Positions 47,639 through 55,477 of a stretch of DNA of 64,000 nt are shown piece after piece (position 1 is the first letter of the stretch; each line of letters starts with the position of its first letter). Both the position numbers and the translations under genes were made by a program. The DNA is from Acinetobacter sp. HR7 (lineage in GTDB: Bacteria; Pseudomonadota; Gammaproteobacteria; Pseudomonadales; Moraxellaceae). The DNA is taken from the NCBI RefSeq assembly GCF_000773685.1, contig NZ_JPQO01000215.1, forward strand, positions 1 through 64,000. Reading direction: 5' to 3'. Below the pieces are notes generated by a model that had not been told where the DNA came from, did not search any database, and saw only the letters and a list, made by a program, of their open reading frames with translations.

Positions 47639-48820
47639 ATGAATGCGCGACAACAATACCTGGATCAATCTCCGCTGGATATTGCCCAATCCCTGGCAGA
47701 TCAGTTTGCCCTGACCGCGGCTGAACGTGACAAACAGGGCGGCAATCCTAAGCAGCAACGCGATCTGATTCGTCAGAGCGGATTGCTGGGACTGTCGATT
47801 CCCAAGGAATATGGCGGGCAGGGTGCAGACTGGGAGACGATTTATCAGACTATCCAGATTATTGCACGCGTCGACAGTTCACTGGCGCATGTCTATGGCT
47901 TCCATCATCTGCTGATCGCGACAGTCGAGCTGTTTTCTCAACCAGAACAATATGGCAAATGGTTTGAGCACACTGCTCGAGAAAATCTATTCTGGGGCAA
48001 CACCCTGAATCCGCTGGATCGCCGCACTACAGCGACAAAGATTTCTGAGAAAGAATATATTTTCCATGGGGACAAAAGCTTCTGCTCCGGCTCAATGGAT
48101 TCCGATATTTTGCTCTGTTCCGGCTATAACGACGAAGGCAAGCTGTTGATTGGCGTAATTCCAACCCAGCGTAAAGGAGTGAGTTTCCTCGGTGACTGGA
48201 ACAATATGGGGCAACGCCAGACCGATAGCGGTACCAGCCATTTTGAACAGGTGAAAATCCATGAAGATGAATTGTTGCTGAATCCAGGTCCACTGAGTAC
48301 CCCGTATTCCAGCTTACGTCCATTGATTGCCCAACTGATCTTTGTACATATGTTCCTGGGTGTAGCTGAAGGAGCTTTTGAAGTCGCGAAACAGACCGTA
48401 CAAACCCAGAAAGCCTGGTCGAAGTCATTGGTCGAAAATGCAGCCAATGATCCATTTATCCAAAAGCATTTCGCCGAATTCTATGTGCAGCTAGAAGGCG
48501 TTCGCCTTCTGGCTAATAAAGCGATTCAGACTTTGCAAAAAGCGTGGGAGGTTGGTCCTGATTTGAATGCCGAACAGCGTGGTGAAGTATCGATTGCGAT
48601 TGCGACTGCTAAAATCGCCGCAACCAATACCTCACTATATATTACCCAAAATATCTTCCAGGTGATGGGTGCACGTGCCACCACAGCCAAGCTGAATCTG
48701 GACCGTTTCTGGCGCAATGTGCGCACCCAGACTCTGCATGATCCGGTGGATTATAAATATCAGGAAGTGGGGGAATGGGTGCTGACCGGTAAAGTACCTG
48801 ATCCAAGTTTTTATTCTTAA
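47639..48820 (+). CDS. acyl-CoA dehydrogenase-fold flavoprotein, DszC/SfnB-like
   Basis: A 393-residue protein of the acyl-CoA dehydrogenase fold. The pattern (LGLSIPKEYGGQGADW, VYGFHHLLIATVELF, HGDKSFCSGS and the C-terminal VMGARATT to FWRNVRTQTLHDPVDYK) fits the DszC/SfnB branch, which uses reduced flavin and O2 on sulfur or nitrogen compounds, better than beta-oxidation enzymes. Nearby msuE and sfnG, which handle FMNH2 and dimethyl sulfone, support a sulfur role, but they lie 2.5 kb or more away. A four-codon frame (ATG at 47625, stop overlapping this ATG) sits behind the best ribosome site. Confidence 0.72.
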   Translation: MNARQQYLDQSPLDIAQSLADQFALTAAERDKQGGNPKQQRDLIRQSGLLGLSIPKEYGGQGADWETIYQTIQIIARVDSSLAHVYGFHHLLIATVELFSQPEQYGKWFEHTARENLFWGNTLNPLDRRTTATKISEKEYIFHGDKSFCSGSMDSDILLCSGYNDEGKLLIGVIPTQRKGVSFLGDWNNMGQRQTDSGTSHFEQVKIHEDELLLNPGPLSTPYSSLRPLIAQLIFVHMFLGVAEGAFEVAKQTVQTQKAWSKSLVENAANDPFIQKHFAEFYVQLEGVRLLANKAIQTLQKAWEVGPDLNAEQRGEVSIAIATAKIAATNTSLYITQNIFQVMGARATTAKLNLDRFWRNVRTQTLHDPVDYKYQEVGEWVLTGKVPDPSFYS

Positions 48821-48890
48821 ACAACCATTTGAATGATAGCACAGCCTCACATACCGTTATTCATCAAATAACTGTTGTTTAGGCAGTGTC

Positions 48891-48981
48891 CTGCTTTTGA
48901 CGGGCCAAAAGCAGCAAAAGCCCTTTGTTTCCCATACATGACATCCATGTCATGATGGGAAACGGTGGCATCCATGCCACC
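48891..48981. repeat. intergenic modular hairpin element, copy B
   Basis: Three adjoining inverted repeats. CTGCTTTTG / CAAAAGCAG has a 6-base loop (48891-48914). A 17-bp stem with one bulge runs from GTTTCCCAT to ATGGGAAAC with CATGACATCCATGTCATG at its tip (48927-48963). GGTGGCATCCATGCCACC is at 48964-48981. The last two share the tip CATCCATG. It lies between convergent genes and resembles copy A at 42653 in layout. Confidence 0.65.
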
Positions 48982-49024
48982 TCTTTCATTCCAATATTCT
49001 TTTATGATTTAACTCAAAATTAGA

Positions 49025-50440
49025 TTACAGATTTTTAAAGGCTTCAATGGCCCGGGTTCGGGACTGCTTTAAATCGACAATTGGCTTTGGATAATTCAGC
49101 TCTAAGTCTGGATTTTTGGCATAAGGTTCATGAATACTTTTACTGTCCAGATGCGCTAGTTCCGGTACCCATTTGCGGATATAGCCCCCGTGAGGATCAA
49201 ACTTCTGGGACTGGCTGACGGGATTAAAAATCCGGAAATAGGGTGCAGAATCCATGCCGGTGGAAGCACACCATTGCCAGCCACCATTATTAGCAGCAAG
49301 GTCACCATCAATCAGGTGTTGCATAAACCAAGCTTCACCCAGTCGCCAGTCGATCAGCAGGTTCTTAGTGTGGAACATGGCGGTGATCATACGCACCCGA
49401 TTATGCATCCAGCCAGTTGCCAACAGCTGGCGCATCCCGGCATCGACAATGGGAATACCGGTCTTTCCATATTTCCATACTTCTAAATCTTCAGGTGCCT
49501 CTCGCCACGCGATGGCTTTGGTATTGTCTTTAAAGGGCTGATGTTTGGATACTTTGGGAAAGTCATGCAGGGTATGCTGATAAAACTCGCGCCAGAGTAG
49601 TTCATCCAGCCAGGTCTGCTGGCCTTCATTTTTAAGCTGAAAATAACCTTGAGAAGAAGCGAATAAAGCCTGGACACATTCCCGGATCGAAAGGATACCG
49701 ATATTTAAATAGGGTGATAACTGGCTGGTACCATCCACGGCTGGAAAGTCGCGATCAGTTTTATAGAGCTCTAGCCGATCATCTATAAATTCGTTCAGTA
49801 GCTCAAAAGCATGCTGATCTTCAACCGGCCAATATTGGCTGGTAGCTTCTTGCCGATAATTTTGCGCAAAAGCATCTAAGTCAAAATCAAAGTTAGAAAA
49901 ATCGAATTGTAACTTGGACTGGGCTTCAATCTTTGGAAAGCAGGAAGGCACATCGATAATCAGTCGTTCATAGCATTTCTTTTTAAACGCGGTAAACACC
50001 TGATAAGGCTGCTGACTCTGATTGCGGATCGAGCCTAAAGGAAACAGGGTGCGGTCTTCATAACTTTCAAAATTAATCTGATGCTGTTGCAACAATTGTT
50101 CAACTGCTTGATCACGCTGCTGTTCATTGACACCGGTTTCTATATTGCAATGCAGGGCAGTGATCTGCAGCTGTTGGCAAAGATTTAAAAGCTGTTCTGG
50201 AATATTTTCCCAGCGTGAAATTTTCAGAATCAGAAGGGGAATATTATATTCTTCAAGTTGCTGTTTCAGGATTTTGAGTCGGCGCAGATAGAAGTCAATC
50301 TTGATCGGTGCATCCTGATGCAGCTGCCATTGCTCAGGCGACAGGATGACCAGCGCCAAACATTGTCTGCTTTGCGTAGCATGCCACAGGGCAGCATGGT
50401 CATGCAGGCGTAAGTCGTTCCGGAACCAGATCAGATACAT
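49025..50440 (-). CDS. phrB: deoxyribodipyrimidine photolyase
   Basis: Light-driven repair of cyclobutane pyrimidine dimers. It has 471 residues. The N-terminal antenna-binding domain begins LIWFRNDLRLHDHAAL. The FAD-binding domain has LLWREFYQHTLHDFP, GIPIVDAGMRQL, TGWMHNRVRMITAMF and NGGWQWCASTGMDSAPYFRIFNP, the class I CPD photolyase pattern. It is a single gene facing the flavoprotein gene, with hairpin element B between. Confidence 0.96.
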   Translation of the reverse strand: MYLIWFRNDLRLHDHAALWHATQSRQCLALVILSPEQWQLHQDAPIKIDFYLRRLKILKQQLEEYNIPLLILKISRWENIPEQLLNLCQQLQITALHCNIETGVNEQQRDQAVEQLLQQHQINFESYEDRTLFPLGSIRNQSQQPYQVFTAFKKKCYERLIIDVPSCFPKIEAQSKLQFDFSNFDFDLDAFAQNYRQEATSQYWPVEDQHAFELLNEFIDDRLELYKTDRDFPAVDGTSQLSPYLNIGILSIRECVQALFASSQGYFQLKNEGQQTWLDELLWREFYQHTLHDFPKVSKHQPFKDNTKAIAWREAPEDLEVWKYGKTGIPIVDAGMRQLLATGWMHNRVRMITAMFHTKNLLIDWRLGEAWFMQHLIDGDLAANNGGWQWCASTGMDSAPYFRIFNPVSQSQKFDPHGGYIRKWVPELAHLDSKSIHEPYAKNPDLELNYPKPIVDLKQSRTRAIEAFKNL

Positions 50441-50558
50441 GGCATTTTTCTAAAGAAAATACGATGCCAAGCATTCTAGGCAATCTGGCAGGATAGAAAT
50501 AGTAGAGAAGTATTAACGAGATAGAGACCGAGCATTCTCTTACTCGGCCTTTAAGAAA

Positions 50559-51179
50559 TCAGCCTTTGGCTAAATGGATATTTTCCAGCGTATCCACCAG
50601 GGTACGGGTCATCTGGTCAATTTCATAATTGACTTCATCGCCGACCTGAACGGATTTCCAGGTGGTCAGGCGCAAGGTTTCTGGAATCAGGTCAATCGAA
50701 ATCTCGTTTTTGGCACGGTCAACCCGGTTCACGGTCAGGCTGCAGCCATTCAGCCCAATAAAGCCTTTCAGGAAGAAGTATTTGATATTGCCATCTGGAA
50801 TTTTCAGGTCGATATGCAGGGTTTCTCCACGATGCTCGATCTGGGTGACTTTGGCCATCCCTTCAATATGCCCATACAGGTTATGGCCGCCATTTTCCGC
50901 ACCAACCTTGGCTGAGCGTTCAATATTGACGTCATCACCAACTTGCAGGGATTTCAGCGTGGTCAGGCTGAGGGTGACATCAGACACATCAAAATGAATC
51001 TGCTGGTTTTCACGGTCAATGGTGGTCACAGTCAGGCACACGCCATTCACCGCGACACTGGCGCCGATAAACACATCATCAAAGAAGCCTTGCTGGTCAC
51101 TGACGATGATGGTGATAAAACCATCGCCTTTACGAATTTCTACGACCTTTTCCAGGCCTTGGACAATACCGGTATACAT
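50559..51179 (-). CDS. ribE: riboflavin synthase alpha subunit
   Basis: Dismutates two 6,7-dimethyl-8-ribityllumazine molecules to riboflavin. It has 206 residues with two lumazine-binding repeats. The first starts MYTGIVQGLEKVVEI and contains GVCLTV; the second starts GHIEGMAKVTQIEHRG and contains LNGCSLTVNRV. No FMN riboswitch is visible upstream and no other rib genes adjoin. Confidence 0.95.
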   Translation of the reverse strand: MYTGIVQGLEKVVEIRKGDGFITIIVSDQQGFFDDVFIGASVAVNGVCLTVTTIDRENQQIHFDVSDVTLSLTTLKSLQVGDDVNIERSAKVGAENGGHNLYGHIEGMAKVTQIEHRGETLHIDLKIPDGNIKYFFLKGFIGLNGCSLTVNRVDRAKNEISIDLIPETLRLTTWKSVQVGDEVNYEIDQMTRTLVDTLENIHLAKG

Positions 51180-51272
51180 GGTTCAAAGTTCTATTCTTGC
51201 AGTTGCATCACATTGTAGGTGGGAAAGTAGCATCCGGCTAGGGTTCTACTGGTTCGGTTGATTTTCCAATAA

Positions 51273-51301
51273 AAAAATCCCCTAAGCCGAGCCTTAGGGG
51301 A
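51273..51301 (-). terminator. intrinsic terminator of msuE-sfnG
   Basis: On the minus strand CCCCTAAG / CTTAGGGG with a 6-base loop is followed by a seven-T run. Confidence 0.92.
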
Positions 51302-51334
51302 GTGAATGGAGTCCGCTGAGAATTATTGGAATCG

Positions 51335-52444
51335 TTATACGAGCTCAGCTTCTTGTTGCACCGCCGTTGCCTGCTGTGCTTCAAGTTCACGGACCAGCGG
51401 TAGCACCTTCTGGCCAAAATATTCCACTTCTTCAATAAAGTGCAGGAAGCCAGACAGTACCAGATCAACCCCGATTTTTTTCAGTTCAACGATACGTTCT
51501 GCGATCTGCTGTGGCGTGCCAATCAGGTTGGTACGGAAACCATCGTTGTACTGTACCAGATCCTCAAAAGTGGACTTAGCCCAGTTGCCTTCACCTTCCG
51601 CCGTTGCTGCACCGGCTTCACGGGTCGCGTCACTGAAAGATTTCACCGCCTGCACATTGGCTTTGGCAATAATCTCTTGAAGAACCGCTTGCGCCTCTTC
51701 TTCGGTATCGCGGGCGATGATGAAGGCATTCACACCGATTTTCACTATGTGATTGTTGGCTTTGGCCTTTTCACGAATGTCATCGATCTGCTTTTTCAGC
51801 TCTGCTGGGGTATTGCCATTGGTGAAGTACCAGTCCGATACGCGTGATGCCATGTCGCGCGCCGCGCGGGAACTGCCGCCCTGGAAGATTTCAATATGCG
51901 GCTTTTGTACTGGTTTTGGACTCAAGGTGTAGTCCTTGAACTGGTAGTACTTGCCGTCAAAACTGAAATTGTTTTGCGTCCAGATACCTTTCAGGCTGCG
52001 AATGAACTCTTCAGAACGCGCATAACGTTCATCATGCTCAGGCCATTCTTCACCAATCGCATCAAACTCACCACGAAACCAGCCACTGACAACATTAATT
52101 GCGATACGGCCATTGGTTAAATGGTCAATGGTTGCCAGCTGTTTCGCTGCTAGTGCCGGTTTCCAAGGACCCGGTAGAATCGCAGCAATGACTTTCAGTC
52201 GTTCAGTTTTCGCCAGAATACCGTGACTGAAGCTCACTGATTCATGCTGGTTTTCTGCGTTATAGCCCGCGGTAAAACGGATTTGGGTCAGGGCATAGTC
52301 AAAGCCTGCCTTTTCCGCCGTTTGTGCCAGACGCACGTTATAGTCGTAGCTCCAGTCGGTACGCTGCTCGATGTCACTGACGACTAAACCGCCGCTGACG
52401 TTTGGAACCCAATATGCAAATGTAATATTGTTGTTATTTGACAT
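51335..52444 (-). CDS. sfnG: FMNH2-dependent dimethyl sulfone monooxygenase
   Basis: Luciferase-like (SsuD family) flavin monooxygenase of 369 residues. SfnG cleaves dimethyl sulfone to methanesulfinate with FMNH2 and O2. Recognisable parts are FAYWVPNVSGGLVVSDIEQRTDW, DYALTQIRFTAGY, NVVSGWFRGEFDAIGEEW and EIFQGGSSRAARDMA. It lies 31 bp behind msuE and shares a terminator-bounded operon with it. AGGGTGAAG is a good ribosome site. Other SsuD-type substrates cannot be excluded. Confidence 0.88.
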   Translation of the reverse strand: MSNNNNITFAYWVPNVSGGLVVSDIEQRTDWSYDYNVRLAQTAEKAGFDYALTQIRFTAGYNAENQHESVSFSHGILAKTERLKVIAAILPGPWKPALAAKQLATIDHLTNGRIAINVVSGWFRGEFDAIGEEWPEHDERYARSEEFIRSLKGIWTQNNFSFDGKYYQFKDYTLSPKPVQKPHIEIFQGGSSRAARDMASRVSDWYFTNGNTPAELKKQIDDIREKAKANNHIVKIGVNAFIIARDTEEEAQAVLQEIIAKANVQAVKSFSDATREAGAATAEGEGNWAKSTFEDLVQYNDGFRTNLIGTPQQIAERIVELKKIGVDLVLSGFLHFIEEVEYFGQKVLPLVRELEAQQATAVQQEAELV

Positions 52445-52475
52445 TCTTCTTCACCCTCTAGAAGAAGTGGCCTTA

Positions 52476-53210
52476 TTAAGCCACTTGAGTTTTTGGCGCT
52501 TTGTTACCGTGTAAACGAGACTCTGCTGCATCCAGGCTCGGTACTGCTGCTGAAGGCAATACTTCTTCCTGCTCGATCTGTTTATTAATGCCCAAGTTCT
52601 GGTTGGCCTGTTCTGACTTTTCCTTGATCACTTCAGCGCGTTTGCCTTTAGCTGGTGCCCATTCCAGGATTGGTAATGCACGTGCGACAGCCAGTGTGAT
52701 ACGAGCGCGTAATAATTCGCTGTGAATCGTGTATTCAGGGGTGAAGTCACGATCGGTTGCATATACACCGATTGGCAGTGTTTGCGCCTGGAAGAAGCTG
52801 AACAATGGACGTAATTGATGTTCAAGCACTAGTGCATGACGGTCACTACCACCAGAAGCGGCTAACAGTACAGGCACATCCACCAGCGCAGTTTGTTCTA
52901 CGAAGTCGAAGAAATGCTTGAACAGACCAGTGAAGGATGCGCGGTAAACAGGAGTACCCACGATCAGCGCATCAGCAGCTTCCACAGCTGCCAGGTCGTC
53001 CTGAACGCGTTGTGGCAACTGGTTGCGGTAGATTGCGCCACCCAGTAGGTGAGCAATTTCACTGAATTTAATGAAATGAACATTGATTGGAGTTGCTTCA
53101 CCCAGCTCATCAATAATGGCTTGAACCAGTGCTTCAGTTTTAGATGGATTATTTAAACCACCAGAAACGGCAACGATATTCAGTGGTTTTTGTAGATCTT
53201 GATTTGACAT
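52476..53210 (-). CDS. msuE: NADH-dependent FMN reductase
   Basis: Flavodoxin-like reductase of 244 residues that supplies FMNH2 to alkanesulfonate and sulfone monooxygenases. The N-terminus IVAVSGGLNNPSKTEALV holds the phosphate-binding loop. VGTPVYRASFTGLFKHFFDF and LLAASGGSDRHALVLEHQLRPLF are typical of the MsuE/SsuE family. The extra C-terminal 50 residues are charged and variable. First gene of the msuE-sfnG operon, divergent from crbR. Confidence 0.9.
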   Translation of the reverse strand: MSNQDLQKPLNIVAVSGGLNNPSKTEALVQAIIDELGEATPINVHFIKFSEIAHLLGGAIYRNQLPQRVQDDLAAVEAADALIVGTPVYRASFTGLFKHFFDFVEQTALVDVPVLLAASGGSDRHALVLEHQLRPLFSFFQAQTLPIGVYATDRDFTPEYTIHSELLRARITLAVARALPILEWAPAKGKRAEVIKEKSEQANQNLGINKQIEQEEVLPSAAVPSLDAAESRLHGNKAPKTQVA

Positions 53211-53583
53211 TTTGGAACCTAAAAATTCGGTTGGTCTCGGAATGAGCCTATTAATCCAAAATGGGCTTAGCAGTGTAAAATAAGGAAAATCAGAAAAGTT
53301 ATCTCATTTTTATATATAAGTAATTTGCTTGGTTCTTGTCAGGATACAAGTTGCTAATATTTTGATATTTCAACTTATATTCAATATTAATAAGCTTTTC
53401 TAGCAGTAGATAAACCATATATAAAAAAATGCTGAGAATTCAAGAATTACTGAAATAGGGAAATTTTGGCTTTTATGTAGCAAAACTGGGCATTATTTTT
53501 AAAAATTGTACAGTCTTGCATATCCCAAAAGTGTCGAGTGTGGTTAGAATAGAGTCACCGTGCACAAGATCTCCTCAGGTCCT
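53211..53583. other. divergent regulatory region between msuE and crbR
   Basis: 373 bp, strongly AT-rich. It contains a short inverted repeat CTTGTCAGGATACAAG and several AT-rich direct similarities. I found no convincing sigma54 -24/-12 pair for msuE. The crbR promoter could not be fixed either. Confidence 0.4.
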
Positions 53584-54237
53584 ATGAATATTTTAATCGT
53601 TGATGATCATCCCCTGTTTCGTCATGCTTTAATTCAAGCCGTTCGTTATAGCTTGCCGCAAGCTCAAATCCATGAGACTGCTGCCGTCAATGAATTCTAT
53701 GAACGCCTCGAGAATGGCCCTGAACCTGATCTTGTGCTACTCGACCTGAACCTGCCAGGGGCTTCTGGTTTCTCTGCTCTGGTTCACGTGCGTGCCCAAT
53801 ATCCTTCGATTCCAATTATTGTGGTATCGGCACACGAAGAAGTCAGCATTATCCAGCGTGCGATTGCACACGGTGCAATGGGCTATATTCCAAAATCAGC
53901 ACATCCAAGCCATATTGGTGAAGCGATTCGTGAAGTGCTGGAAGGCGAAATCTGGTTACCACCAAATCTGCCGGTTGCCAACATGAACTTTGACCCGCGT
54001 GCTGCGGATGAAACGGCACTGGCTGAGCGAATCCAGTCTTTAACACCGCAACAGTTCCGTGTACTGATGATGGTGGCTGAAGGTTTGCTGAATAAACAGA
54101 TTGCCTATGAACTGGATGTGTCTGAAGCAACTATTAAGGCACACGTTACGGCAATCTTCCGTAAACTGGGTGTACAGAACCGTACCCAGGCGGTACTGGC
54201 GATCAATGCATTGAATATTGAAGAAAAGAAAATCTGA
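53584..54237 (+). CDS. crbR: NarL/LuxR-family response regulator, CrbR/ErdR-like
   Basis: A 217-residue response regulator. The receiver domain has the acidic pair in ILIVDDHPLF, the phospho-accepting Asp in LVLLDLNLPGASG and the Lys in YIPKSAHPSH. The C-terminal LuxR-type HTH is LTPQQFRVLMMVAEG to VSEATIKAHVTAIFRKLGVQNR. The partner kinase is CrbS at 55478, and acs and actP are likely targets. The frame is open from a GTG at 53560; the ATG at 53584, directly before the first beta strand, fits better. Confidence 0.85.
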   Translation: MNILIVDDHPLFRHALIQAVRYSLPQAQIHETAAVNEFYERLENGPEPDLVLLDLNLPGASGFSALVHVRAQYPSIPIIVVSAHEEVSIIQRAIAHGAMGYIPKSAHPSHIGEAIREVLEGEIWLPPNLPVANMNFDPRAADETALAERIQSLTPQQFRVLMMVAEGLLNKQIAYELDVSEATIKAHVTAIFRKLGVQNRTQAVLAINALNIEEKKI

Positions 54238-54252
54238 GCTTTCTCAAGCGAC

Positions 54253-54281
54253 AAAAAAAGACCTCAAGCGAGGTCTTTTTT
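54253..54281. terminator. bidirectional intrinsic terminator after crbR
   Basis: A-run plus GACCTC / GAGGTC plus T-run, loop AAGC, between convergent genes. Confidence 0.93.
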
Positions 54282-54300
54282 ATTGCCTATATAGAAGTGA

Positions 54301-55062
54301 TTAGGCAATGCAATCCTGTTTAGGTGTCAGATCCGCACAGAACAATGGATTTAGCGCGCATTGCAATTCATCAATCTGTTCTTGGGTGACATAACCTTTA
54401 TCGATTAAGTATTCTGCCACGCGGTCATCACGCAGACTCAGGAAAGCGGCATCATATACACCCAGATCAACAAACAGCGCTGCGGTTTCCAGACTGTTGA
54501 AGCGGTCCAGATATACGTCATTGCCATACATCAGGAACACATGGTCATAGTCCGCCATTGGTTCCACACGCAGGCGTTCTGCCAGTTCGTGTGGTGAAGT
54601 CTTAATGAAGAGCAATTCTGACAGCTCATCAAAATGGTTGGTATCCAGCTGGTCTTCACCGGTTTTGACTTTGCCCAGCCAAGCTTTGAATACCAGTACC
54701 GCACCGCCACGCAGCAACATACTCCAGATTTGGTGACGAGTGTGTTCACTCAGTTCAACTGATGCTTCTTCTAAAGACTGGATCAGTTTGTCTTCCTGTT
54801 CGGCCAGACGTTCGAACAGACCCAAGCCCTGTGGCTTATAGGCATGTGGTTCAAATACATCAAAATGCAGTTCATCAAACACCTGCAGGGCGAGGGGAAC
54901 AGCACACTGATATAAGGTTTCCAGCGCTTCGACCTGAGCTTCATTCAGCTTGCTGTATTTAAACAGCTGGATCCAGTTGATTTCAGGCAGCATGGCATTG
55001 GCACCATACTGACGGTGAAACTGTCGGCTCTGATTGATGTCAGGGATAATATCTAAGCTCAT
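54301..55062 (-). CDS. uncharacterised protein between crbR and crbS
   Basis: A 253-residue soluble, acidic, mostly helical protein with no signal peptide or membrane segment. I do not recognise the family. It is rich in Leu and Glu; notable parts are NWIQLFKYSKLNEAQVEALETLYQCAV, a DYDHVFLMYGNDVYLDRFNSLETAALF stretch and a C-terminus with three cysteines (CALNPLFCADLTPKQDC). A good AAGGATG precedes the ATG. It lies between the sensor kinase and regulator genes, and an acs/actP-like motif stands 125-150 bp upstream. It may belong to the acetate regulon, perhaps as a modulator; this is inference. Confidence 0.6.
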   Translation of the reverse strand: MSLDIIPDINQSRQFHRQYGANAMLPEINWIQLFKYSKLNEAQVEALETLYQCAVPLALQVFDELHFDVFEPHAYKPQGLGLFERLAEQEDKLIQSLEEASVELSEHTRHQIWSMLLRGGAVLVFKAWLGKVKTGEDQLDTNHFDELSELLFIKTSPHELAERLRVEPMADYDHVFLMYGNDVYLDRFNSLETAALFVDLGVYDAAFLSLRDDRVAEYLIDKGYVTQEQIDELQCALNPLFCADLTPKQDCIA

Positions 55063-55186
55063 AATTCGTCATCCTTTATGCAGTAATAACTGATCAGCTG
55101 CCATGGGGGATGAGGGTGATCGACATGGTTGAAACTGATCGTTTCTTAATTCCTATTTTCAGGGTTAAAACCTGGGTTAGGAAAGT

Positions 55187-55210
55187 ACGACTAAAGTTCA
55201 AATTATGACC
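55187..55210 (+). promoter_or_regulatory. candidate CrbR-type motif
   Basis: ACGACTAAAG followed by TTC, AAATTA and TGACC. Over 24 bases it differs from the actP-operon site (59045-59068) at only five positions. It lies on the strand opposite to the gene it would control (54301-55062). Confidence 0.45.
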
Positions 55211-55429
55211 TTAAGATATTATTAGTTTATTAAAAATAACAACTTACAAAATTTTAACCAAGCTTACACACGTTGACAGCAACAATGGTGAGGTTTTGCC
55301 ATAGTGATTTTTAAAATGATATTTTTAGCCAATCCATAGCCGGATTTTTAGTCTGATTTTGATGCTTTTGGCCTATAACTTTGAAAATTAGGCAAATATT
55401 GAAATTTTTTGTGACAATTGCAATAAAAA

Positions 55430-55458
55430 TGCCTGTTTTACACTAGGTAAAACAGGCA
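55430..55458 (-). terminator. intrinsic terminator of crbS
   Basis: A perfect 12-bp stem, TGCCTGTTTTAC / GTAAAACAGGCA, with loop ACTAG; on the minus strand it is followed by TTTTTA. Confidence 0.92.
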
Positions 55459-55477
55459 ATCCACAGTATCAATAATC

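Larger units (their letters stand above)
55063..55477. other. intergenic region upstream of the uncharacterised gene
   Basis: 415 bp between two minus-strand genes. It holds the crbS terminator (55430-55458), the acetate-type motif (55187-55210) and AT-rich sequence. No gene is seen. Confidence 0.5.

Noticed and set aside
51180-51240. Possible FMN riboswitch before ribE
   Set aside because: The leader is short and lacks the conserved RFN-element sequences.
53211-53583. Sigma54 promoter for msuE, as in Pseudomonas sfn genes
   Set aside because: No GG-N10-GC pair of the right context was found on the minus strand.
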